NCBI GenBank assembly: GCA_017473265.1
Contig: JAFULQ010000002.1
Span: 108,366-172,365, forward strand
Source of the DNA: Erysipelotrichaceae bacterium
GTDB taxonomy: Bacteria; Bacillota_I; Bacilli_A; Erysipelotrichales; Erysipelotrichaceae
Direction: 5' to 3'
Length of the DNA: 64,000 bases
The notes under the pieces are model-generated. The model made no database searches. It saw nothing but the letters and a program-made list of their open reading frames with translations, and was not told the DNA's origin. This document shows positions 8,829 to 16,993 of the stretch, one piece after another; position 1 is the stretch's first letter; each line of letters opens with the position of its first letter. The position numbers and the translations under genes are program-made.

Positions 8829-9012
8829 TATTGTTGAATATGGCTTGTATTGTATCTCTTTTGCTTTGTGTTTTTATTGTTTAAGTGGAGTAGATTTTGC
8901 GAGATTTTTTCGTAAAGGACACAGTCATAAAGCGCAAGGATTGTTATTGTTATTTGCATTAGCTTTAGCATATTTGGTTGTACAATTTTTCTTAGGTATT
9001 TCTAACATATAA
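8821..9012 (+). CDS. DUF1146 (YwzB-like) small membrane protein
   Basis: A 63-aa protein with two hydrophobic helices (about residues 6-22 and 39-60) around a basic ARFFRKGHSHKAQG loop, the layout of the DUF1146/YwzB family. In B. subtilis ywzB also sits close upstream of spoIID, and here spoIID follows by 12 bases, which supports the assignment. Function unknown. The start at 8821 overlaps the end of idi, giving translational coupling. Confidence 0.8.
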   Translation: MRSIVEYGLYCISFALCFYCLSGVDFARFFRKGHSHKAQGLLLLFALALAYLVVQFFLGISNI

Positions 9013-9024
9013 GGAGGATTTTTT

Positions 9025-9906
9025 GTGAAAGTCGTTCCAGTAATGATTGGATTGGTACTTATGTATACTGGGTATTTATTATTGGATACAGATATTGTGA
9101 ATCAGAGTGTGGGAGTATTAGAAGAGGAAAGTATGGAGGTTTCTATTACTAGAAGTGATGGGAATATTCAATTAGATTTAGAGGAATATGTAGTACAAGT
9201 AGTCGGTAGTGAAATGCCGGCTTCTTTTGATATGGAAGCATTAAAAGCACAAGCGGTTGCTAGTCGTACATATGTGATGAGTCGTAATCTAAAAGTAGAT
9301 GACAGTACGAAGACACAAGTGTATCAAAGTGATGAACAGTTTAAGAAAAAATGGGGAAATGATTATGATATGTATATCACGAAAATTAGAGAGGCTGTTT
9401 ATGATACTAAAGGATTGGTGATGAAGTATGATAACAAAATTGTACGTGCATTATTTTATAGTTGCTCTAATGGTCATACTGCTAATTCTAGTGAATATTA
9501 CAGTAGTCAATTTCCTTATTTAGTAAGTGTTGAAAGTACGTATGATATTGAAGTAAATAAGAACTTTGAAAAGAATGTGGACATCAATAAAGATTTTATA
9601 ATTGAACAATTAGGTTCTTGGGATATTGAGGTATTGTCTTGGTATGATAGTGGCTATGTCAAAGAAGTTAGAGTTGGTAATAAAAAGATGAGTGGGAAAG
9701 TTGTGCGTGAGAAGTTGGGATTGCGTTCTAGTTGTTTTGAAGTATTAACCAAAGAAGATAGTCTTACTTTTATTACGTATGGTAGTGGTCATGGTGTGGG
9801 AATGAGTCAATATGGTGCTCATGGTATGGCTTTGCATGGATATACCTTTGATGAAATTTTGAAGCATTATTATCAAGGCGTGGATATTGTTTCGATTTAT
9901 GAATAA
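9025..9906 (+). CDS. spoIID: Stage II sporulation protein D
   Basis: Lytic transglycosylase of the engulfment machinery (with SpoIIM and SpoIIP), acting on peptidoglycan from the mother-cell side. The 293-aa protein has an N-terminal anchor (residues 3-21) and the SpoIID/LytB domain: YVVQVVGSEMPASFDMEALK with the catalytic Glu, KAQAVASRTYVM, a central FYSCSNGHTA, and GHGVGMSQYGAHGMA near the end. The start is GTG, 9 bases after an AAGGAGG site. It lies between DUF1146 and a spoIIQ-like gene, as in related sporulators. SpoIID-domain proteins also occur outside sporulation, but the neighbours argue for the sporulation role. Confidence 0.92.
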   Translation: MKVVPVMIGLVLMYTGYLLLDTDIVNQSVGVLEEESMEVSITRSDGNIQLDLEEYVVQVVGSEMPASFDMEALKAQAVASRTYVMSRNLKVDDSTKTQVYQSDEQFKKKWGNDYDMYITKIREAVYDTKGLVMKYDNKIVRALFYSCSNGHTANSSEYYSSQFPYLVSVESTYDIEVNKNFEKNVDINKDFIIEQLGSWDIEVLSWYDSGYVKEVRVGNKKMSGKVVREKLGLRSSCFEVLTKEDSLTFITYGSGHGVGMSQYGAHGMALHGYTFDEILKHYYQGVDIVSIYE

Positions 9907-9930
9907 AGGATAAAAAGAAGGGCATAATCA
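9901..9930 (+). promoter_or_regulatory. Candidate sigma-F (forespore) promoter for spoIIQ-like gene
   Basis: GAATA at 9901-9905 and GGGCATAAT at 9921-9929 are separated by exactly 15 bases. The known Bacillus sigma-F consensus is GYATA, 15 bases, then GGnnAnAnT. The -10 fits and the -35 differs at one base. The -35 lies in the stop codon region of spoIID. B. subtilis spoIIQ is transcribed by sigma-F, which makes this credible, but it is a motif match only. Confidence 0.5.
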
Positions 9931-9946
9931 TTGTAGAGGTGATTAT

Positions 9947-10558
9947 GTGAAAAATACTAAGGTGTATGTAGTTTTAGGATTAACCATTTGTGTAACGTCT
10001 TTAATTTTATTGATTGGTGGTTTCATGTTATGGGAGGATGTATTGGATTTTGATATTCCAGTTGTTGATACGGATGTAGAAATTCCTGTGATTCATCTTC
10101 CTGATACAACGAAAGAAGTTGTAAAGGTAGAAGAAGGTATGGTATTACCATTTACAGTAAATGCTAAAAAAACAATGCTCTTTTTTGATAAAGCATTATC
10201 AGATGAGCAATTGAATCAAGCGGTTATTGCGTATGATGGTGTGTATCGTCCAAATTTAGGGAATGTATATACCTATGATGGAAAAGCATTTGAAGCAGTA
10301 GCTTGTAAAAGTGGTGTTATTGAAAATGTATATGAAGATCCATTATTAGGTAATACTGTAATCCTAAATTGTGATAATGTACTTATTTCTTATCAAGGTC
10401 TTGCAAGTACTGCAGTAAAAAAAGGTGCAGCAGTTAAACAGGGTGATGTACTTGGTGTGGCTGGTAATAGTGAATATTACAAAGAATGTGGTGTGCATGT
10501 ATTTGTTAGTGCAAAAATGAATAATCAGTATGTGGATGTAGAAAGTTTGTTGAAATAG
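9947..10558 (+). CDS. SpoIIQ-like M23/LytM-domain protein
   Basis: A 203-aa single-pass membrane protein (helix at residues 7-29) with an extracytoplasmic LytM (M23) fold. In sporulators SpoIIQ is made in the forespore and pairs with SpoIIIAH to bridge the engulfing membranes. The LytM core reads PNLGNVYTYDGKAFEAVACK then LGNTVILNCDNVLISYQGL and GVHVFVSAKMN. The first zinc-ligand motif (HxxxD) is replaced by NLGNVY, so it is unlikely to be an active peptidase, as in B. subtilis SpoIIQ. GTG start after a GAGGTGAT site. Position after spoIID supports the call; spoIIQ is used here as likeness, not proven orthology. Confidence 0.8.
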   Translation: MKNTKVYVVLGLTICVTSLILLIGGFMLWEDVLDFDIPVVDTDVEIPVIHLPDTTKEVVKVEEGMVLPFTVNAKKTMLFFDKALSDEQLNQAVIAYDGVYRPNLGNVYTYDGKAFEAVACKSGVIENVYEDPLLGNTVILNCDNVLISYQGLASTAVKKGAAVKQGDVLGVAGNSEYYKECGVHVFVSAKMNNQYVDVESLLK

Positions 10559-10582
10559 GACCTCATTTGAGGTTCTATTTTT
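10557..10582 (+). terminator. Terminator after the spoIIQ-like gene
   Basis: AGGACCTC and GAGGTTCT pair (8 bp, one G-U) around ATTT and run into TATTTTT. It overlaps the promoter region of the following small lipoprotein gene. Confidence 0.75.
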
Positions 10583-10590
10583 GGTATAAT
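10582..10590 (+). promoter_or_regulatory. Extended -10 promoter of the 45-aa lipoprotein gene
   Basis: TGG-TATAAT, 24 bases before the ATG at 10615; the -35 would fall within the preceding terminator stem. Confidence 0.55.
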
Positions 10591-10614
10591 ATAACAAATA
10601 AGGGAGGACATTGT

Positions 10615-10752
10615 ATGAAAAAAGTATTAGTAGTTTTGTTTTTAGTAAGTGTTATTTTCACAGGATGTAGTCCTAAAGATGGTGTAAAAGATGGAACACA
10701 CAATGATGATGGTGTTGTTCATGTTGAGGTAGATGGTAAATTTGTAATGTAA
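10615..10752 (+). CDS. Small lipoprotein, 45 aa
   Basis: MKKVLVVLFLVSVIFTGC is a clear lipoprotein signal with the lipobox FTGC; after cleavage only about 28 residues remain (SPKDGVKDGTHNDDGVVHVEVDGKFVM in total), mostly Gly and Asp. Start at 10615 has an AGGGAGG site. It has its own extended -10 promoter and a terminator on each side, so it is a monocistronic gene. The function is unknown. The mature part is too short for an enzyme; it could be a surface-anchored peptide or the source of a secreted signal peptide fragment, but this is inference. Confidence 0.75.
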   Translation: MKKVLVVLFLVSVIFTGCSPKDGVKDGTHNDDGVVHVEVDGKFVM

Positions 10753-10753
10753 T

Positions 10754-10779
10754 AGCCTTTTTTAAAGAGGCTTTTTTTG
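10754..10779 (+). terminator. Terminator after the small lipoprotein gene
   Basis: AGCCT and AGGCT arms, with part of the intervening T and A runs also able to pair, followed by seven T. Confidence 0.75.
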
Positions 10780-10789
10780 TGGAGGAAAT

Positions 10790-11227
10790 ATGATTTATAC
10801 AGTATTAACAAAGAAAGCAATGAAGATATGTTTTGAAATACATAAAGATCAAGTGGATAAGTCTGGTTTACCATATGTATTTCATCCATTTCATTTAGCT
10901 GAACAAATGAATGATGAGTATAGTGTAGTGGTAGCATTGTTACATGATGTGGTGGAAGATGGAGAGATTTCCCTAGATGAATTAAGAAGGGAATTTCCTA
11001 GCGAAATTGTGGATGCGATAGCTTTGATGACCCATGAAGCAAATGTTGATTATTTTGAGTATGTTAAAGCAATTAAATCGAATACTTTAGCATGTAAAGT
11101 GAAATTAGCGGATTTACAACATAATAGTGATAGAACAAGATTAGAAATGATTACTGCTAAAGATGAATTGCGTTATCAAAAATATCAAAAGGCAATGGAA
11201 ATATTGAGAAATAAAGAGCAATTGTAA
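10790..11227 (+). CDS. Single-domain HD hydrolase of the SpoT/MESH1 type
   Basis: A 145-aa HD-domain protein: FHPFHLAEQM, VALLHDVVEDGEISLDEL and KLADLQHNSDRTRLEM match the conserved His, His-Asp and Asp motifs of the (p)ppGpp-hydrolase domain of RelA/SpoT. There is no synthetase, TGS or ACT domain, so it fits the small alarmone hydrolases. It would degrade (p)ppGpp or a related nucleotide; which one is not shown by sequence. It lies alone between a terminator and the hut promoter, with a GGAGG site 6 bases before the ATG. Confidence 0.8.
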   Translation: MIYTVLTKKAMKICFEIHKDQVDKSGLPYVFHPFHLAEQMNDEYSVVVALLHDVVEDGEISLDELRREFPSEIVDAIALMTHEANVDYFEYVKAIKSNTLACKVKLADLQHNSDRTRLEMITAKDELRYQKYQKAMEILRNKEQL

Positions 11228-11263
11228 AAATATAGTTTACTTTAACAATTTCAAATAATTGGG

Positions 11264-11293
11264 TTATGCATATAAATGTTTTTTAGGTATAAT
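11264..11293 (+). promoter_or_regulatory. Candidate promoter of the histidine-utilisation operon
   Basis: TATAAT at 11288-11293 with a weak -35 TTATGC at 11264-11269 (18-base spacer), 19 bases before the hutH start. I see no HutP-type leader or clear operator. Confidence 0.5.
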
Positions 11294-11312
11294 ACAATGG
11301 GAGTTGATTTTA

Positions 11313-12842
11313 ATGAATATTTGTATTGATGGTCATCATTTGACGATAGAACAAGTGAAACAAATTGCTCGTGATCATGTTCGTGTTGTGTTGGATGATG
11401 ATGCGAAACAAAGAATTATGGATGCTGAAAAAATGGTTCAGCATTATGTGGATAATGGTATTGTGAGTTATGGTATTACAACTGGCTTTGGGAAGTTTAG
11501 TGATACCTATATTTCTAACGGTGATACTGGGATTTTACAAAGAAATTTGATTATGTCTCATGCTTGTGGTGTGGGAGATGTTTTAGAAGAGGAAGTAGTA
11601 AGAGCAATTATACTTTTACGATTGAATAGTTTAGCTCAAGGGTATTCAGGAATTCGTTTATCTACTTTTGAAACGTTATTAGCTATGTTAAATAGTGATG
11701 TGTATCCAGTTGTATATGAAAAAGGTAGTTTAGGTGCTAGTGGGGATTTATGTCCACTTGCGCATTTGGCTTTGGTATTAATTGGTGAAGGAGAAGCATT
11801 TGTAGAGGGTAAACGTGTTTCTGGTTTAGAGGCTTTACGTAGTGTTGGATTAGAACCGGTGACTTTAATAGCGAAAGAAGGTTTAGCTTTAATTAATGGC
11901 ACACAAGCGATGTGTTCGGTTGGTTGTTTAACAATGTATGATGCATTGCAATTAAGTAAGTGTGCAGATATGACTTTGGCAATGACAATGGAAGCTTTAT
12001 CAGGGATTATTGATGCTTTTGATTTGCGCTTACATTTGGTTCGTCCTCATGCGGGTCAAATTCATACTGCTGAAAATATTCTACAGTTATTAAGTGGTAG
12101 TGGTAATGTAACAAGACAAGGTGAGGTTCGTGTTCAAGATGCGTATTCTTTGCGTTGTACACCACAAGTACATGGTGCAATTAAGGATGCATTGCATCAT
12201 GTAAAAGAGAAATTAGAAATTGAAATTAATAGTGTTACAGATAATCCAATTTTATTTGTTGAAGATGGTGATGCAATTAGTGGTGGTAATTTCCATGGTG
12301 AAAGTGTGGCTTTAGCTTTTGATTACTTATCTATTGCATTGAGTGAAATGGCAAATATTTCAGAGCGTCGTTTAGAGAAGATGTTGAATCCAGCAATTAA
12401 TCATGGTTTACCTGCTTTTCTAACTAAGAATGGTGGATTACATTCTGGATTTATGATTGTACAATATTCTGCGGCTGCTTTGGTGTCTGAGAATAAAGTA
12501 TTAGCACATCCTTCAAGTGTGGATTCTATTCCTTCTAGTGCAAATCAAGAAGATCATGTATCTATGGGAACTATTGGTGCTATGAAAGCTAGAAAGATTT
12601 TGCGTAATGTACAAAATGTTTTAGCAATGGAATTATTAGCCGCATGTCAAGCAGTAGATATTGTTGAACATCAAGCTTTAGGACAAGGTACTCAACTTGT
12701 TTATGATTGTGTTCGTAGTGTAGTGGAATATTTGGATAAGGATGTTGTGATGTATCCATATATTCATAAAGTAAATGAATTAATTAGTAGTGGATTGTTA
12801 GTGGACACAGTGTGTGAAACGATGTATTTACAGGAGGTATAA
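11313..12842 (+). CDS. hutH: Histidine ammonia-lyase
   Basis: Converts L-histidine to urocanate and ammonia, the first step of histidine catabolism. The 509-aa enzyme contains the tripeptide Ala142-Ser143-Gly144 (in GSLGASGDLCPLAHLAL) that cyclises to the MIO electrophile. YGITTGFGKF near residue 52 carries the catalytic Tyr, and FHGESVALAFDY and SSANQEDHVSMG are further family signatures. The start at 11313 follows GGGAG; an upstream in-frame start at 11259 overlaps the promoter and is unlikely. It is first in a five-gene operon, 3 bases before hutU. Confidence 0.97.
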   Translation: MNICIDGHHLTIEQVKQIARDHVRVVLDDDAKQRIMDAEKMVQHYVDNGIVSYGITTGFGKFSDTYISNGDTGILQRNLIMSHACGVGDVLEEEVVRAIILLRLNSLAQGYSGIRLSTFETLLAMLNSDVYPVVYEKGSLGASGDLCPLAHLALVLIGEGEAFVEGKRVSGLEALRSVGLEPVTLIAKEGLALINGTQAMCSVGCLTMYDALQLSKCADMTLAMTMEALSGIIDAFDLRLHLVRPHAGQIHTAENILQLLSGSGNVTRQGEVRVQDAYSLRCTPQVHGAIKDALHHVKEKLEIEINSVTDNPILFVEDGDAISGGNFHGESVALAFDYLSIALSEMANISERRLEKMLNPAINHGLPAFLTKNGGLHSGFMIVQYSAAALVSENKVLAHPSSVDSIPSSANQEDHVSMGTIGAMKARKILRNVQNVLAMELLAACQAVDIVEHQALGQGTQLVYDCVRSVVEYLDKDVVMYPYIHKVNELISSGLLVDTVCETMYLQEV

Positions 12843-12845
12843 TAT

Positions 12846-14828
12846 ATGATGTTATTAGAAGTTCCTAAAAAGAAACCTGAATTTATTGAAGGGATTCGTA
12901 GAGCTCCAAAACGTGAAGCGAAATTGTCTAAGAAGGATATAGAATTGGCAGTACGTAATGCATTGCGTTATGTTCCTAAGGAATATCATGAGGAATTGGC
13001 ACCAGAATTTTTAGAGGAATTAATGACTCGTGGACGTATTTATGGTTATCGTTTTAGACCTGAGGGTCGTATATATGGTAAGCCGATTGATGAGTATAAG
13101 GGGAATTGCATAGAAGGTAAAGCTATGCAAGTTATGATTGATAATAATTTAGACTTTGAAACAGCATTGTATCCATATGAGTTAGTTACTTATGGAGAAA
13201 CAGGACAAGTATGTCAAAACTGGATGCAATATCAATTAATTAAAAAGTATTTAGAACAATTAACGGATGAACAAACATTAGTTATGGAATCTGGGCATCC
13301 ATTAGGAGTATTTCATTCTCCAAAGAATGCTCCTAGAGTTATTATTACCAATGGTTTAATGGTTGGTGAAGTTGATAATTTAGAGAATTTTAAACGTTTT
13401 GCGGCGTTGGGTGTAGCGAATTATGGACAAATGACTGCTGGAGGATGGATGTATATTGGACCTCAAGGTATTGTTCATGGTACGTATTCTACTTTATTAA
13501 ATGCGGCTAGAATGTTACATCCTGGACAAAATGATATGAACTATTTATTGTTTGTGTCTAGTGGCTTAGGTGGTATGAGTGGTGCGCAAGGTAAGGCTTG
13601 TAAGATTGCAAATGGTGTAGCTATTATTGCGGAAGTTGATGCGTCTCGTATTCAAACTCGTTTCTCACAAGGATGGGTTGATGAAGTTGTTGAAACTAAA
13701 GAGGAAGCTTTTGCGAAAGCGAAAGAGTATCAAGTAAAGAAGGAAGCTAGAGCTATTGCTTATCATGGTAATATTGTAGATTTATTAGAGTATGCAATTG
13801 AACAGAATATAACTATTGATTTATTAAGTGATCAAACAAGTTGTCATGAAGTATATGATGGTGGATATTGTCCACAAGGTATTTCTTTTGAAGAGCGTAC
13901 ACGTTTATTAAAAGATGATAGAGAACAGTTTGTGGCTTTAGTTAATCAATCATTAAAGAATCATTTTCATGCGATTAAGAAATTACATGAAATGGGTACA
14001 TATTTCTTTGATTATGGAAATAGTTTTATGAAGTCTGTATTTGATAGTGGTGTTAAAGAAATTAGTAAAAATGGTGTAGATGATAAGGAAGGTTTTATTT
14101 TCCCAAGTTATGTGGAAGATATTTTAGGTCCTGAATTGTTTGATTATGGTTATGGTCCATTTAGATGGGTTTGTTTGAGTGGTAAACAAGAAGATTTGGA
14201 TAAGACGGATATGGCTGCGATGAGTTGTATTGATAAAGATCGTCGTTTCCAAGATTATGATAACTGGAAATGGATTCAAGATGCGAAAGAAAATAAATTA
14301 GTGGTTGGTACAAAAGCGCGTATTTTATATCAAGATGCGTTTGGTCGTATGAATATTGGTTTGAAGTTTAATGAGATGGTTCGTAATGGTGAGATTGGTC
14401 CAGTTATGATGGGTAGAGATCATCATGATGTATCTGGTACGGATTCTCCATTTAGAGAAACTTCTAATATTAAAGATGGTTCTCAATTTATGGCGGATAT
14501 GGCTACGCAATGTTTTGCGGGGAATGCGGCTCGTGGTATGAGTTTAGTTGCCTTGCATAATGGCGGTGGTGTTGGTATTGGTAAAGCGATTAATGGTGGT
14601 TTTGGATTAGTATTGGATGGTTCAAAACGTGTTGATGATATCTTATATCAAGCGATGTTATGGGATGTTATGGGTGGAGTTGCTCGTAGAAGTTGGGCTG
14701 GTAATCCGCATTCTTTAGAAACGGTTGAAGAATATAATACGGTAATGAAAGATACGGATAATATTACAATGCCGTATTTAGCGGATATGGATATGATTCA
14801 TGCTTTAGTAGATAAAGAGGTTAAGTAA
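12846..14828 (+). CDS. hutU: Urocanate hydratase
   Basis: Adds water to urocanate to give imidazolone propionate, using tightly bound NAD+ as an electrophile. The 660-aa protein is of the long type, about 100 residues more than the B. subtilis enzyme and closer in size to animal and clostridial forms. Visible signatures are TAGGWMYIGPQGIVHGT, GLGGMSGAQGKACKI (NAD binding), a DQTSCHEVYDGGYCPQG stretch with the conserved catalytic-region Cys, and VALHNGGGVGIGKAINGG near the C terminus. AGGAGG lies upstream of tandem ATG codons at 12846 and 12849. It is 1 base from ftcD. Confidence 0.96.
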   Translation: MMLLEVPKKKPEFIEGIRRAPKREAKLSKKDIELAVRNALRYVPKEYHEELAPEFLEELMTRGRIYGYRFRPEGRIYGKPIDEYKGNCIEGKAMQVMIDNNLDFETALYPYELVTYGETGQVCQNWMQYQLIKKYLEQLTDEQTLVMESGHPLGVFHSPKNAPRVIITNGLMVGEVDNLENFKRFAALGVANYGQMTAGGWMYIGPQGIVHGTYSTLLNAARMLHPGQNDMNYLLFVSSGLGGMSGAQGKACKIANGVAIIAEVDASRIQTRFSQGWVDEVVETKEEAFAKAKEYQVKKEARAIAYHGNIVDLLEYAIEQNITIDLLSDQTSCHEVYDGGYCPQGISFEERTRLLKDDREQFVALVNQSLKNHFHAIKKLHEMGTYFFDYGNSFMKSVFDSGVKEISKNGVDDKEGFIFPSYVEDILGPELFDYGYGPFRWVCLSGKQEDLDKTDMAAMSCIDKDRRFQDYDNWKWIQDAKENKLVVGTKARILYQDAFGRMNIGLKFNEMVRNGEIGPVMMGRDHHDVSGTDSPFRETSNIKDGSQFMADMATQCFAGNAARGMSLVALHNGGGVGIGKAINGGFGLVLDGSKRVDDILYQAMLWDVMGGVARRSWAGNPHSLETVEEYNTVMKDTDNITMPYLADMDMIHALVDKEVK

Positions 14829-14829
14829 T

Positions 14830-15780
14830 ATGAAAATTGTGGAATGTGTACCTAATTATTCAATTAGTGAAGATGTAGAAGGTATTAAGAAGATTGTACA
14901 ACCTTTTATTGATACAGACGGTGTTGAACTTGTTAATGTTGAACCGGATACAAGTTATAATCGTACAGTAGTTACTGCTATTGGAGAGCCTCAAGCAGTT
15001 AAAAGTGCGATGGTACAATCTTGTAAGATTGCTAGTGAAGTAATTGATATGAGAGAACATCGTGGTGAACATAAGCGTATGGGAGCTACAGATGTTGTAC
15101 CATTTATTCCTATTCAAGATATGACAATTGAAGAAACAATTGCTTTAAGTGAAGAATGTGCAAAAGAGATTTATGAACTTACAAATATTCCTGTTTTCTT
15201 ATATAACTTAAGTGCAAAAAGAGAACAATGTAAGAAATTACCAGATATTCGCAAAGGTGAATTTGAAGGTATGAAAGAAAAGTTACAAGATTCATATTGG
15301 AAACCAGATTTTGGTAGTGAAGTACATCCTACTGCAGGGGTTACTGCGGTTGGTTGTCGTCCACTTTTAGTAGCTTACAATATTGATTTACAAACAAATG
15401 ATCGTAAGGTTGCTTCAGCGATTGCACGTATGATTCGTTATTCAAATGGTGGATATCGTTGCATTCAAGCGGGTCCAGCATCATTGGAAGATCATGTTCA
15501 AGTAACAATGAATGTTACAGATTATACTATGACAAGTGTATATCGTGTATATGAAACAGTGAAAATGGAAGCGAAACGTTTTGGAGTAGATGTTTGTGGT
15601 AGTGAGTTTATTGGTTTGGTGAATATGGATTGTTTGAAGGATATTGCGGCTTATTATTTGTGTTTACCATCTAAGGATGATGTCACTTTATCTATGGATG
15701 AAGTAATTGATGTTGTTGTTAAGAATTTACAAGTACATGGTTTCTCTAAAGAGAAAGTGATTGAATATTATGTTAAATAA
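14830..15780 (+). CDS. ftcD: Glutamate formimidoyltransferase
   Basis: Transfers the formimino group from N-formimino-L-glutamate to tetrahydrofolate, releasing glutamate. The 316-aa protein is the transferase domain alone: VECVPNYSISEDVEGIKKIV at the start, AIGEPQAVKSAM, REHRGEHKRMGATDVVPF with the catalytic-region His, and FGSEVHPTAGVTAVGCRP. In mammals this domain is fused to the cyclodeaminase; here that activity is encoded separately by fchA three genes on. It overlaps hutI by 11 bases, so the two are translationally coupled. Confidence 0.95.
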   Translation: MKIVECVPNYSISEDVEGIKKIVQPFIDTDGVELVNVEPDTSYNRTVVTAIGEPQAVKSAMVQSCKIASEVIDMREHRGEHKRMGATDVVPFIPIQDMTIEETIALSEECAKEIYELTNIPVFLYNLSAKREQCKKLPDIRKGEFEGMKEKLQDSYWKPDFGSEVHPTAGVTAVGCRPLLVAYNIDLQTNDRKVASAIARMIRYSNGGYRCIQAGPASLEDHVQVTMNVTDYTMTSVYRVYETVKMEAKRFGVDVCGSEFIGLVNMDCLKDIAAYYLCLPSKDDVTLSMDEVIDVVVKNLQVHGFSKEKVIEYYVK

Positions 15781-16993
15781 AGTATTTATTAATATTTCGA
15801 AATTATATTCTTTAGCGGGTGGAGTTCGTATTCATGATGCATTAAATGATTGTGCTATTTATGAAAATGCATATATGCGTGTTTGTGATGGCAAGATTGT
15901 TGATGTTGGATATATGTGTGATTTGAAAATTGTGGATGAAGTAGTGATTGATTTACATAATCAAATTGTGATTCCTGGTATTGTGGATGCACATAGTCAT
16001 TTAGTGTTTGGTGGAAGTCGTGTGAATGAATATGCTATGAAGATTCAGGGTGCTAGTTATATGGATATCTATAATGCTGGTGGTGGTATTCATTCTACTG
16101 TAAAAGCGACTCGTGAAGCTTCTTTTGAAGAGTTGTATGAACAAGCGAAAAAACATATTTATGAAATGGTAGCTTGTGGAGTAACGACTTTAGAAGTGAA
16201 GAGTGGGTATGGATTAAATAAAGAGACTGAATTAAAACAATTGCGTGTTGTGAAACAATTAGATAAGGATTTACCAATTGATATTGTTTCTACCTTTATG
16301 CCTGCACATGCTTTGCCTAAAGGATATACTTCTTATGTGTATTTAGATGAAATGAAGGATACTGTATTACCAGTAGTGGTGGAAGAACAATTAGCTGAAT
16401 ATATGGATTGTTTTTTGGAAAAAGGTGTTTTTGATTGTGATGAATCGTATCATATTTTAAAGGCAGGTAAAGAGGCTGGATTGAAAATTAAAATTCATAT
16501 TGATGAAATTGAAGATATTGGTGGTACAGATGTGGCTTGTGCTTTAGGTGCAACAAGTGTTGAACATTGTATGGTGACGAATGGTTCAAGTATGGATAAG
16601 TTAAAAGATAAGGGTATTGTGGCGGTTATATTACCGGCTACGTCTTTTAATTTGTGTAAGGAGTATGCGAATGTGTCTTTAATGAAGGAAAAAGGATTAA
16701 TTATTGCGTTAAGTAATGATTTTAATCCGGGTTCTTGTCCTTGTACCGATAGTTTGTGGATGGCTAGAATTGCGTCTCGTGGATTGCGTTTGACTCCTAA
16801 TGAAGTATTAAGTATGATGACGATTAATTCAGCTAAGGCTATTGATCGTGAAGACATAATTGGTTCATTAGAATGTAATAAACAAGCAGATTTTGTGGTT
16901 ATGAATTGTAGTAGTTTTGATGAAGTAATAGCGAATATGATGAAAAATCCAATTACGGCAGTTTATAAGAAAGGAGAAAATATTCTATGTTAG
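15770..16993 (+). CDS. hutI: Imidazolonepropionase
   Basis: Hydrolyses imidazolone propionate to N-formimino-L-glutamate. The 407-aa amidohydrolase shows the metal motif DAHSHLVFGGSR near residue 66, the region TLEVKSGYGL, IKIHIDEIEDIGG with a metal-binding His, SVEHCMVTNG, and ALSNDFNPGSCPC with the metal Asp. Start at 15770 is the ATG within the end of ftcD; a TTG at 15761 is an alternative and adds three residues. The end overlaps fchA by 7 bases. The order hutH-hutU-ftcD-hutI-fchA gives the whole route to glutamate. Confidence 0.95.
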   Translation: MLNKVFINISKLYSLAGGVRIHDALNDCAIYENAYMRVCDGKIVDVGYMCDLKIVDEVVIDLHNQIVIPGIVDAHSHLVFGGSRVNEYAMKIQGASYMDIYNAGGGIHSTVKATREASFEELYEQAKKHIYEMVACGVTTLEVKSGYGLNKETELKQLRVVKQLDKDLPIDIVSTFMPAHALPKGYTSYVYLDEMKDTVLPVVVEEQLAEYMDCFLEKGVFDCDESYHILKAGKEAGLKIKIHIDEIEDIGGTDVACALGATSVEHCMVTNGSSMDKLKDKGIVAVILPATSFNLCKEYANVSLMKEKGLIIALSNDFNPGSCPCTDSLWMARIASRGLRLTPNEVLSMMTINSAKAIDREDIIGSLECNKQADFVVMNCSSFDEVIANMMKNPITAVYKKGENILC

